The notes: a model not told the origin generated them from the letters alone. DNA of 7,742 nucleotides from an uncultured Clostridia bacterium (GCA_937888485.1 CALAQQ010000097.1:1-7742), one strand, 5' to 3'; counted from the stretch's first letter, positions 1 through 5,847 are shown. Made by a program: numbers and translations.

Positions 1-797
1 CCGAATAATCCGGGCGGAAATTCTTTGTTGCCCATACATCCCGCAAGATGATAAAGGCTTGAATTATAGAATTTTTCGATTTCTTTATCTTCAAGAACAA
101 CTTTTGATGCAGAGAAAAATTTCTTCCATTTTTCACATGTTCTTTCTTTATCAAGCTCATAATCACAATTGACAGCCATCTCAAAAGCTTTGTTTGCATA
201 CTGACGGTCATCAAAATTCGTAACAACCGAAATGCAATAACGGGCTGATTTATAACCGTCGGCTGTTGATATTTTAATCTCACGGAAACAAACCGATACC
301 GCACTTTCGCGCTCAACTTCATTGCCGTTGAATTTTCGGATATAACATTTCACACCGTTGTTTTCCGATAAGGAATTATCCGAATTGCATGTATCGGGCA
401 ATTCGATATCAACTGTTGGTAATTCTTCAGTGTCTGCTACTTTTATCTGAAAATAAATGATATTTTCCGGAGCAACAAACAAATCAAGCTCCGTTTTTCC
501 GAATTTGCATTCAAGAAATCCTTTGTCAAAATACTGTTTTATATTGTATTCGGACAAATCAACGTTGCCGATTTTCAGATTGCCGACAGTTTTTATACCG
601 CCGTCATTGCGTGCTCCGGGAGCAAATTTCCAGAAATCGCATTTTGAGATATGGATAAGAAGTCCGTTATCATCATTATCAAAAACAACTCCAAGGTCAC
701 CGTTTCCGCACATTGCACCTGCAGGTATTTTATAAAGCACACCGGTTTCGTTTGTATTCACGGGTTTTGAGGTTATCTCGTTTAAAAAGGTATTCAT
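1..797 (-). CDS. Six-hairpin (alpha/alpha)6-barrel glycosidase, GH95/DUF5703-like, N-terminal part (truncated by window edge)
   Basis: The frame is open from ATG at 795-797 to the left edge, giving 265 residues with no stop, so the C-terminal catalytic part is missing. The N-terminus has no signal peptide, which suggests a cytoplasmic enzyme. Residues about 1-190 look like the beta-sandwich that precedes the barrel in six-hairpin glycosidases, including an AMCGNGDLGVVF stretch near residue 28. Residues about 222-265 enter the helical barrel: a WKKFF segment, then IEKFYNSSLYHLAGCMG and PPGLFG, resembling the barrel entry of GH95, GH65 and DUF5703-type enzymes. A weak Shine-Dalgarno GGTG lies about 8 bases upstream, and a TTGACA promoter precedes the gene. 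The superfamily call is fairly secure from these motifs. The exact GH family and substrate cannot be told, because the catalytic acids lie outside the window. The link to the DUF4838 gene (carbohydrate metabolism) is only by proximity. Confidence 0.72.
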   Translation of the reverse strand, partial: MNTFLNEITSKPVNTNETGVLYKIPAGAMCGNGDLGVVFDNDDNGLLIHISKCDFWKFAPGARNDGGIKTVGNLKIGNVDLSEYNIKQYFDKGFLECKFGKTELDLFVAPENIIYFQIKVADTEELPTVDIELPDTCNSDNSLSENNGVKCYIRKFNGNEVERESAVSVCFREIKISTADGYKSARYCISVVTNFDDRQYANKAFEMAVNCDYELDKERTCEKWKKFFSASKVVLEDKEIEKFYNSSLYHLAGCMGNKEFPPGLF

Positions 798-832
798 CAA
801 ATCACCAACCAAAGAGAAAATATGTTAAGTAT

Positions 833-861
833 AAAATACGAAATTAATAAAAAAATGTCAA
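833..861 (-). promoter_or_regulatory. Sigma-A-type promoter of the glycosidase gene
   Basis: On the minus strand a perfect -35 TTGACA (856-861) and a -10 TATTTT (833-838) are separated by 17 bases of AT-rich spacer. The expected start of transcription is near 826, giving a leader of about 28 nt. Seen by eye; no start site has been mapped. Confidence 0.6.
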
Positions 862-869
862 TATTATCT

Positions 870-914
870 TTACAAAAAGCAAAATCGGGCCGATGAAAAT
901 GCACCGACCCGATT
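870..914 (-). terminator. Rho-independent terminator of the cobalamin-uptake operon
   Basis: On the minus strand, AATCGGGTCG (905-914) pairs with CGGCCCGATT (883-892), with one G-T wobble and a 12-nt loop. A T-rich tract follows (TTTTGCTTTTTG, about 871-882). It begins 4 bases after the stop of the ECF S component gene and separates that operon from the glycosidase promoter. Confidence 0.85.
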
Positions 915-917
915 CAT

Positions 918-1430
918 TTATCTTGTGTATTTTTCTGAGTTTTTAAGCAGTTTTATAAGCGGAACAATCAGGACACCGCAACACAGATTGCTGATTCCGT
1001 GAATTATATCAAACGAAAAACCCGCAGCAATCCATGTAAGCATCGATTTGAAATTCAGTCCGAACATAACAGCCTGAGCAGGTGCGTAAAGAATTCCGTA
1101 TCCGAAGCCGTGAAGAGCGCACACGACAGCATAAACTATCGGTGCAATTTTCTTGGGCATATTCTTCGGAAGAAGCATTACAGCCGCCCAGAGAACGGTC
1201 CAGATATAAAGATAAGGTATCCACCACATCGCAAAGCCTGCAAATATTCCGTTAAGCAGAACATAAATATAAATCGGATAAAGCGCTTTTTTCCGGTAGA
1301 CAACGGTTATCGCAACAATGAACGTTCCGAGAAGATGTATGTTCGGCAAAACCTCCATGAGCATTTTCGATGCAAACATAACTGCACCGAGCATTCCGAA
1401 AACTGCGATTTCTTTGGTTTTCAGATTCAT
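918..1430 (-). CDS. ECF transporter S component, predicted cobalamin/corrinoid-related
   Basis: This 170-residue integral membrane protein is the substrate-binding (S) subunit of an energy-coupling-factor vitamin transporter. Hydrophobic segments lie at about 8-28, 31-45, 50-68, 71-88, 94-116 and 132-163, the six-helix layout and size usual for S components. The short N-terminus (MNLKTKEIAVFGMLGAVMF) has the usual S-component look. No EcfA, EcfA' or EcfT gene is in the window, so it would use a shared (group II) energising module encoded elsewhere. Its ATG overlaps the stop of the upstream lipoprotein gene as ATGA, which implies translational coupling, and both genes lie behind a cobalamin riboswitch. 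Substrate assignment to cobalamin or a precursor such as a benzimidazole or cobinamide is inferred from that riboswitch and the neighbour, not from residues in this protein. Confidence 0.85.
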   Translation of the reverse strand: MNLKTKEIAVFGMLGAVMFASKMLMEVLPNIHLLGTFIVAITVVYRKKALYPIYIYVLLNGIFAGFAMWWIPYLYIWTVLWAAVMLLPKNMPKKIAPIVYAVVCALHGFGYGILYAPAQAVMFGLNFKSMLTWIAAGFSFDIIHGISNLCCGVLIVPLIKLLKNSEKYTR

Positions 1431-1876
1431 TTCTCTGCTCTGAATGAATAAACGGCATTTTCTTCAATTTCCGTAACATCAACACCTGTCGGAGCATATT
1501 CGCCGTTGATATAGAAAGCCCAGTATTTTCCGTCGGTATCGTAGTCATAAGTGACTCCGTTTACCGTTTTGACATAAAGGCCGTAGGGTCCTTCATCGCC
1601 CGAAAGCAGACCGAGTTCCTGCAAAGCTTCACCGACAACGGTCTTATCGGTGCGTATTTCGAATGCAGTTTCATTGCCGTCAGCATCGGTAACAGAGAAG
1701 GAGAACGTTTTTTCGCCTTCACCGAGCTGTGTCACCGCCTCAAAAACAGGGGCGGTTTCTTTTGGGGATTCCGTGATTTCTTTATCGGTACAACCGCTTG
1801 TGAAAAGTGCCATGGCCGCAACAAGCACAACACAAAGGATGACCGACAAAATTCGAATAAATTTTGTCTTCTGCAT
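1427..1876 (-). CDS. Lipoprotein with DUF4430 (transcobalamin-like) domain
   Basis: The 149-residue product starts at ATG 1874-1876, 9 bases after an AAGGAG Shine-Dalgarno; the frame stays open to 1924, but that stretch has no such signal. Residues 1-28 are a lipoprotein signal peptide (basic MQKTK, a hydrophobic core, then TSG before Cys29). Cys29 would be lipidated, anchoring the protein on the outer face of the membrane. A Thr/Pro/Glu-rich linker follows, then a DUF4430-type domain at about 75-147 with the signature WAFYINGEYA (119-128) and GV just after. In transcobalamin and intrinsic factor the related fold forms the smaller cobalamin-binding domain. The gene is first in a riboswitch-controlled operon with an ECF S component. 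A role as surface corrinoid binder or cap that feeds the S component is inference. The larger helical domain of transcobalamin is absent. Confidence 0.87.
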   Translation of the reverse strand: MQKTKFIRILSVILCVVLVAAMALFTSGCTDKEITESPKETAPVFEAVTQLGEGEKTFSFSVTDADGNETAFEIRTDKTVVGEALQELGLLSGDEGPYGLYVKTVNGVTYDYDTDGKYWAFYINGEYAPTGVDVTEIEENAVYSFRAEK

Positions 1877-1883
1877 AATGCAT

Positions 1884-1937
1884 TTCTCCTTAATATAAAA
1901 TTTTCTCCCGAAAGGCACTCGCAATCTTAAATGGGAG
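1884..1937 (-). promoter_or_regulatory. Leader between riboswitch aptamer and lipoprotein start: candidate expression platform and ribosome binding site
   Basis: Minus-strand CTCCC (1933-1937), just past the 3' side of the aptamer's closing stem, can pair either with GGGAG (1905-1909) in a short hairpin or with the GGAG of the Shine-Dalgarno AAGGAG (1886-1891). No strong GC stem followed by a T tract is present, so control of translation initiation is more likely than transcription termination. The pairing scheme is a hypothesis by eye. Confidence 0.4.
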
Positions 1938-2106
1938 CGTTTTTCGTTACCGGGTATTTCGACTTTGTGCTTTGTCTTTCAGCCTTCTCAAGCAATTGCT
2001 CAATGACCTTTTCCCCGATTGCGGCATCGGGTAAGAAAAACAATATCAAATGCACATCACGGCGACGGGCTCGTACAGGATTTCCACCTGTTTCCCCGAA
2101 TAACGC
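1938..2106 (-). ncRNA. Cobalamin riboswitch (B12 element), AdoCbl class I-like
   Basis: Read on the minus strand, the conserved blocks occur in the expected order. They are GGGAA then GGTG and AAATCC (about 2070-2094), the CCCG block running into CGCCGTGA, GCCGCAATCGGGGAAAAGG (peripheral P7-P9 region), AAGGCTGAAAGAC, and a B12 box AGTCGAAATACC at 1953-1964. The 5' GCGTTA...GGGG and 3' CCCGGTAAC segments close the basal stem. The peripheral elements favour the larger adenosylcobalamin class over the compact class II. The predicted transcription start falls at the first base of the aptamer. It should repress the downstream lipoprotein and ECF S genes when cobalamin is plentiful. Confidence 0.93.
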
Positions 2107-2111
2107 TGTTA

Positions 2112-2140
2112 ATTATATCACAGTCAAATTGATTATGCAA
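2112..2140 (-). promoter_or_regulatory. Sigma-A-type promoter of the cobalamin riboswitch transcript
   Basis: The minus strand has a -35 TTGCAT (2135-2140), a 17-base spacer and a perfect -10 TATAAT (2112-2117). Transcription should start near 2106, exactly at the start of the aptamer. The promoter lies between the terminator of the upstream DUF4838 gene and the riboswitch, so the cobalamin unit is independently transcribed. Confidence 0.8.
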
Positions 2141-2152
2141 CAGAGCAAACAT

Positions 2153-2184
2153 AAAAACCGCATTCCGTAAAGAATGCGGTTTTT
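2153..2184 (-). terminator. Rho-independent terminator of the DUF4838 gene
   Basis: A perfect 13-bp inverted repeat AAAAACCGCATTC (2153-2165) and GAATGCGGTTTTT (2172-2184) has a 6-nt loop. It begins 5 bases after the DUF4838 stop codon. The A and T flanks make it symmetrical, so it could in principle work on both strands, but no plus-strand gene ends here. Confidence 0.92.
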
Positions 2185-2189
2185 AATGA

Positions 2190-4097
2190 TTACTGATTTA
2201 TCATATTATAAATCTTTCCTAAAAATTCATATAACCTGATTGCATAGGGATTGAGGAAATCCCAATAACTTTCCTCATAAGCGACTGTCCATTTGTATGA
2301 CACTCTGTAGAGATAAAGCAGTTCACAATCCGAAAGAAGATTTGTTCCGCCCTCCGAAAACAAAACGGCATTCATTTCCTTGAGGTCATCGTGAAGCTTT
2401 TTTCCTTCATTCATCCATACATACGGGAACTGCAATCTTGAAAATTCGCCCCGTTTGTTTGCGCTTTTCCAATATCTCCACGAAAGCTCTGAACGGCGGA
2501 TTTGCTGAAGTTGTTCATCAGTAGCGGCAGCATCCTTTGCTTTCTGCCAGAGTTCGTTGCAGTATTCAACATCTTCGTTTGTCATATTATAAAGCGTATC
2601 GGTTGCAGCCTGATAAATGCTGAGATGCCTGTTATCCGTAACAGCGTGTTCTGTTATAATGTCAATAAATTCACGGATATAACAGCCTCCCGGACCGTAA
2701 ACTCCGTTGAGATATCCGTTCATTTCTGCACTGTAGTCAAGATAAGGATTCTGCATAAGCTTTGAAAGAAGATATGTTCTCATTTCCGCAAATTCGGCAT
2801 CGCTGTTGAAAATATAGTAATTGCCTTCTTCATAAAGACCCTTGACGTTGTTCTCACGGAAAATCTGAACATTTCTCTGCATGACTCCGAAATTCGGGAA
2901 GATGCATAATGTTTGCGCATAGTTATGAACATAGTCCCAGATATAGATTCTGTTGCAGATTTTTCCCCACTCCCTGAGGTCGTTCATGAAATCCGCATTC
3001 TGTTTGCATTCAGGATTATCAAGTGTATGACCGAAACAGCATTCAATTGAACACAGTCTGACTATAACATCCTCACGGGGTTTAACCTGCGAGGGTGCTT
3101 TTCTTGTGTACTGATAAGCAAAAGTATCAAAAACAACGTTGTCATAGCCATGTTCCTTGACTCTGCGTGCAATTTCGTTGACAAATGAAATCATCGTACC
3201 CGACTGCGAACCGTTTTCGCTATCAACCGCCTTGCAATTTTCACACTGACAGAAATTAAAATTATCATGCTGAGTGAGCGAAACAATCTGTATATCCGCA
3301 TCGGGATTATGCTCTTGCGAAAGTAAGTCAAGTACCTCTGCGGTCACAATTTCTTTCACTTTTTCATTGGTCAGACAAAGCTGATCGGGAGTTCTTTTTC
3401 TGTTACGCAGAGCAAAATATTCAGGGTGTTCTTCAAAATATGTTTCTGATTTACAGAAATATGTTGTGAATGTATGGCAGAAGCTGCCGAGATAATTGAC
3501 GGTTGAACCTTGTTCCGCACTCAGAATTCTGTAAACTCCGCCATTCAGACCGTTTGCAATTGAAAACTCGGGGTCTCTTGAGCTTGCGGTATCTGTCTCG
3601 GTATACTCGAAAAACGGAGTGTACTCATCATTTATGCCTTCCGGGATTATGAGATTTTTATTCTCGGGAACAATTATAACTTCAGTTTCATACCAATGGC
3701 ATCCGCAGTATTTTTCAAGGAAAGCATAAACACCGTTAATTGTGCCTTTGTTTCCCGTTCCATCTATGATAATTCTTTTGTCGGTTGATGTTATGACATA
3801 ACTGCCGTCAGCTGAACCCACCCTGTTTTCTGCTCTGTTTGTTGCACCAACGCATATTTCATATTCAGAATAAACGGAGTCATCTGTTACGATTTCAATA
3901 TTTCCGCCGATTATTCTATCAAGATAATACTTTAATCTTCCTGCCGCATAATTATCGGTAGCTGTAGCATTGTCCGAAATAACTATAACGGATTGTGCAA
4001 CATCAAACCCGTTTTCAACGGCATATGACGATAACTGCATGGAAAAAACAGCCGTTATCAAAGCAATCACCACACTCAGAAATCTTTTTATTTTCAT
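2190..4097 (-). CDS. Secreted DUF4838 domain protein with alpha-glucuronidase-like N-terminal domain
   Basis: The 635-residue product begins with a Sec signal peptide: MKIKRF, a hydrophobic core to about residue 20, and a likely cut after SSYA (26). No LPXTG, lipobox or C-terminal anchor is seen, so it is probably released. Residues about 35-150 resemble the small N-terminal domain found before the barrel in GH67 alpha-glucuronidases and many DUF4838 proteins (AAGRLKYYLDRI, GTINGVYAFLEKYCGCHWY). Residues about 205-470 carry the DUF4838 signature: CHTF (207-210), HPEYFAL (224-230), QLCLTNEKV (239-247), SLTQHDNFNFCQCENC (273-288) and SFVNEIARRV (304-313). The rest, to 635, is a helical tail. 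The ATG follows an excellent AAAGGAGG site. DUF4838 proteins are commonly found among carbohydrate-degradation genes, but no activity can be assigned from the sequence. The Cys-rich 283-288 segment is typical of the family. Confidence 0.88.
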   Translation of the reverse strand: MKIKRFLSVVIALITAVFSMQLSSYAVENGFDVAQSVIVISDNATATDNYAAGRLKYYLDRIIGGNIEIVTDDSVYSEYEICVGATNRAENRVGSADGSYVITSTDKRIIIDGTGNKGTINGVYAFLEKYCGCHWYETEVIIVPENKNLIIPEGINDEYTPFFEYTETDTASSRDPEFSIANGLNGGVYRILSAEQGSTVNYLGSFCHTFTTYFCKSETYFEEHPEYFALRNRKRTPDQLCLTNEKVKEIVTAEVLDLLSQEHNPDADIQIVSLTQHDNFNFCQCENCKAVDSENGSQSGTMISFVNEIARRVKEHGYDNVVFDTFAYQYTRKAPSQVKPREDVIVRLCSIECCFGHTLDNPECKQNADFMNDLREWGKICNRIYIWDYVHNYAQTLCIFPNFGVMQRNVQIFRENNVKGLYEEGNYYIFNSDAEFAEMRTYLLSKLMQNPYLDYSAEMNGYLNGVYGPGGCYIREFIDIITEHAVTDNRHLSIYQAATDTLYNMTNEDVEYCNELWQKAKDAAATDEQLQQIRRSELSWRYWKSANKRGEFSRLQFPYVWMNEGKKLHDDLKEMNAVLFSEGGTNLLSDCELLYLYRVSYKWTVAYEESYWDFLNPYAIRLYEFLGKIYNMINQ

Positions 4098-4117
4098 TTT
4101 TATTCCTCCTTTATTTC

Positions 4118-4146
4118 AATATACGATAAAAGAAATAAAAAATCAA
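4118..4146 (-). promoter_or_regulatory. Promoter of the DUF4838 gene
   Basis: The minus strand has a -35 TTGATT (4141-4146), a 17-base spacer and a -10 TATATT (4118-4123). Transcription would start near 4111, leaving a short leader that holds the AAAGGAGG site. It lies in the 58-base gap after the regulator gene. No terminator is visible in that gap, so read-through from the regulator is also possible. Confidence 0.6.
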
Positions 4147-4155
4147 GTAAATATA

Positions 4156-5394
4156 TCATATATAGAATGCCAGGTCGCCTCTTTTGTTAACGCCGGTTTT
4201 ATCCATTGCGGTTTCAATTATATTATTGATTGCATTTTCCGTTACATTGAAACGGCTTGCAATCTGTTTGTCGTTAAGACCGAAAACCGAAAGGCGCGCA
4301 ACTTCTCTTTCGCGTATGGTAAGCGAAGTTGAAACTGTTCTTTCAAGCACAGCGTTATGGATGGTAGTCCATCCTGTCTGCATTCTTTTATAAAGCTCCT
4401 TAACCTTTTTCAGTGCCTGAGGATCTGCCGCAGAAAGACGCTCATCAAGGATAACACCTAGTTGTCTGCGATGTTCAACAAGAGGACCGTAAAGACCGTC
4501 TTTGAGGCAATCATCAATTGCTTTATCAATATGGAATACCGCTCTGTCTGTGTTACCGACCTGATGACAGGCAATTGCACAAAGCAGACGAAGATAAATT
4601 TCAACAAGAATAACCTTATCGGAAACAGCATCAACAATCATAGGTTCAACAACGTAGGGAATGCTTCTCATAAGAGCAAATCCTCTTAAATCGGGATATT
4701 TGATTTCACCCGATGCAAGCTGCTGAGCCGAAACAATAAGATGTTTCACATAATACACCTTTGCGGCATAATGAGCATCAACGGGAAGATTTTCAAACCA
4801 TCCGCTTTTGAACCATTTCGGAAAATCCTGGGTTGAACGGATAGCACTGTCTATAACTCCAAGCGACAGTGCAATAATGTCACGGTCGGTATTGCTTCTC
4901 GCCTTTGCTTCGCAGATATGCCTTCTTGCAAGCTGCCACATAGTAATATCTCCTGCCCAGATGGCACATTGAGCAAGAAGCATTCCTCCTGCAAGAACGG
5001 CATAGAAGCTCGAATGCTTTTCAAGAAAATATGTTGCATATCTGTAAACCTTATCGATTTCTCCCCTGCTGTAAGCAATTTCTGCGGCAAGAAGCGCCTG
5101 TGCTTCGGGGTTTGACGAGAGAGAAAGAATGCATTTATCAGCTGTACCCGCTTCTGCATATAAATCGGTCATATAAAGAAACGGACACTTTCTCGGAATG
5201 GGAATATCCATTTCAGCTTCAAGCTTTGCAGCCTTCCTTCTTCCGTCCATGGGACGAATCGCATCGGCAGGGATAAGCCAGTTTGTTCCTATACGCTGGG
5301 CACCAGGAATTTTGCCTTGTCTGCAATAATCCTGAACCCTTCTGACCGAAATATCCCACTTTTCTGCCATCTGTTGAACGGTTAATTTATTCAT
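4156..5394 (-). CDS. Transcriptional regulator with N-terminal excisionase/MerR-like HTH and C-terminal LuxR-type HTH
   Basis: The 412-residue start is ATG 5392-5394, 5 bases after GGAGG; an in-frame TTG four codons upstream overlaps that site and is unlikely. Residues 1-48 form a helix-turn-helix of the excisionase/HTH_17 type (LTVQQMAEKWDISVRRVQDY, a short wing, then NWLIPADAI). Residues about 75-345 are helical and repeat-like, resembling the TPR-like sensory regions of MalT/LuxR-family regulators. No ATPase motif is seen. Residues 358-412 are a GerE/LuxR helix-turn-helix: LTIREREVARL, GLNDKQIASRFNV, then KTGVNKR. The gene is immediately upstream of, and codirectional with, the DUF4838 gene, a natural candidate target. 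Two 14-nt repeats on its own promoter suggest autoregulation. The signal sensed is unknown. Confidence 0.85.
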   Translation of the reverse strand: MNKLTVQQMAEKWDISVRRVQDYCRQGKIPGAQRIGTNWLIPADAIRPMDGRRKAAKLEAEMDIPIPRKCPFLYMTDLYAEAGTADKCILSLSSNPEAQALLAAEIAYSRGEIDKVYRYATYFLEKHSSFYAVLAGGMLLAQCAIWAGDITMWQLARRHICEAKARSNTDRDIIALSLGVIDSAIRSTQDFPKWFKSGWFENLPVDAHYAAKVYYVKHLIVSAQQLASGEIKYPDLRGFALMRSIPYVVEPMIVDAVSDKVILVEIYLRLLCAIACHQVGNTDRAVFHIDKAIDDCLKDGLYGPLVEHRRQLGVILDERLSAADPQALKKVKELYKRMQTGWTTIHNAVLERTVSTSLTIREREVARLSVFGLNDKQIASRFNVTENAINNIIETAMDKTGVNKRGDLAFYI

Positions 5395-5422
5395 AATTAC
5401 CTCCAAGGCGCTAAGTATCCGT

Positions 5423-5436
5423 CGTTCTCACGACAA
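5423..5436 (-). promoter_or_regulatory. Candidate operator copy 1 (CGTTCTCACGACAA on the plus strand)
   Basis: This 14-nt element repeats at 5456-5469 with one mismatch, in the same orientation and 33 bases apart (close to three helical turns). Copy 1 is embedded in a perfect inverted repeat, GTCGT-TCTC-ACGAC (5421-5434). It lies just downstream of the -10 box and the expected transcription start of the regulator gene, where a bound protein would block initiation. Confidence 0.5.
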
Positions 5437-5446
5437 CTGCAGCTTT

Positions 5447-5475
5447 ATTATACAGCGTTCACACGACAAATGCAA
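5447..5475 (-). promoter_or_regulatory. Sigma-A-type promoter of the regulator gene
   Basis: The minus strand has a -35 TTGCAT (5470-5475), a 17-base spacer and a perfect -10 TATAAT (5447-5452). The same hexamers and spacing occur at the cobalamin riboswitch promoter. Transcription should start near 5440, giving a leader of about 45 nt that contains operator copy 1. Confidence 0.75.
5456..5469 (-). promoter_or_regulatory. Candidate operator copy 2 (CGTTCACACGACAA on the plus strand)
   Basis: The second copy occupies the spacer between the -35 and -10 of the regulator promoter and ends at the edge of the -35. It keeps the CGTTC and CACGACAA halves but not the full palindrome of copy 1. Binding here would exclude RNA polymerase. 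The binding protein is inferred to be the adjacent regulator. Confidence 0.5.
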
Positions 5476-5540
5476 GTGAATTTTTACCGAAAATGCCATA
5501 AAAGCCAAGAAGTTCTCTGCATTTTCTTTGCATACATTCA

Positions 5541-5664
5541 GAATTTATGCATTGGTCTTTTATAATTATAAAGGTACACAAAGAATTCATGCATAATTTT
5601 ACAAAAACAGGTTTTTCTCCCGAAAAATTGTGCAAAATGCAGAATAAAAAACTTGAATTCATGC
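5541..5664 (+). repeat. Three direct repeats of GAATTYATGC
   Basis: GAATTTATGC (5541-5550), GAATTCATGC (5583-5592) and GAATTCATGC (5655-5664) share one orientation. The starts are 42 and 72 bases apart; the first gap is four helical turns. They could be binding sites for a regulator of either flanking operon, or chance in AT-rich sequence. Confidence 0.45.
5629..5637 (-). promoter_or_regulatory. DnaA-box-like 9-mer TTTTGCACA
   Basis: The minus strand matches the relaxed consensus TTWTNCACA. It is identical to the 9-mer at 5772-5780 but inverted relative to it. Confidence 0.4.
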
Positions 5665-5771
5665 CGAAAAAATCACTTTTCCGTAAAGATATTTTAAAAA
5701 ATCTTTTTAAATAAAAATCTGCCGTAAAATGCGATATTTTGCAAAGGATTTGTTCATTATTGTTTTGTATA

Positions 5772-5793
5772 TTTTGCACAAAAGTTATCCACA
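5772..5793 (+). promoter_or_regulatory. Two tandem DnaA-box-like 9-mers (TTTTGCACA, TTATCCACA)
   Basis: TTTTGCACA (5772-5780) and the perfect consensus TTATCCACA (5785-5793) lie in direct repeat, with starts 13 bases apart. They are 18 bases upstream of the pilus -35. DnaA-box identity follows from the known consensus; binding is not shown. Confidence 0.5.
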
Positions 5794-5810
5794 TCACCCG
5801 AAAGTACTGT

Positions 5811-5839
5811 TTGACTTTTACAAATCCGCGATGTACGAT
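5811..5839 (+). promoter_or_regulatory. Promoter of the Tad pilus operon
   Basis: A -35 TTGACT (5811-5816), a 17-base spacer and a -10 TACGAT (5834-5839) point to a start near 5846. The -35 is near consensus and the -10 weak, which would fit dependence on an activator. It is the only good promoter between the intergenic region and the prepilin peptidase gene. Confidence 0.6.
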
Positions 5840-5847
5840 GTAGGTGC

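Larger units (their letters stand above)
5476..5810. other. AT-rich divergent intergenic region with no convincing gene
   Basis: About 335 bases between the regulator promoter and the pilus promoter carry no supported coding frame. The content is strongly AT-rich, with a hairpin-prone AAAGAT...ATCTTT stretch near 5687-5708. It contains three DnaA-box-like 9-mers (5629-5637, 5772-5780, 5785-5793) and three GAATTYATGC direct repeats (5541-5550, 5583-5592, 5655-5664), described separately. Confidence 0.7.

Noticed and set aside
457..735. Plus-strand frame of 92 codons opposite the glycosidase
   Set aside because: Antisense shadow of the glycosidase, which is open through the whole stretch on the minus strand and has promoter and start signals.
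999..1451. Plus-strand frame of 150 codons opposite the ECF S component gene
   Set aside because: It is antisense to a clear membrane protein gene; the translation is basic and low in hydrophobic residues with no family motif.
1877..1924. Sixteen-residue N-terminal extension of the DUF4430 lipoprotein
   Set aside because: It would precede the signal peptide and runs through the riboswitch expression platform and the AAGGAG site that serves the ATG at 1874-1876.
1931..2170. Plus-strand frame of 79 codons across the riboswitch
   Set aside because: It is antisense to the cobalamin riboswitch and its promoter, has no ribosome binding site and no recognisable protein features.
4851..5159. Minus-strand frame of 102 codons inside the regulator gene
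   Set aside because: It overlaps the regulator on the same strand in another frame, with no Shine-Dalgarno; the regulator frame is continuous and has clear domains at both ends.
5395..5406. Upstream TTG start extending the regulator by four residues
   Set aside because: The TTG lies within the Shine-Dalgarno region (TTGGAGG) itself; the ATG at 5392-5394 has ideal spacing.
5476..5810. Chromosomal replication origin (oriC)
   Set aside because: Three DnaA-like boxes and AT-rich DNA are suggestive, but no dnaA, dnaN, recF, gyrB, rpmH or gid homologue is adjacent; kept only as a DnaA-box cluster.
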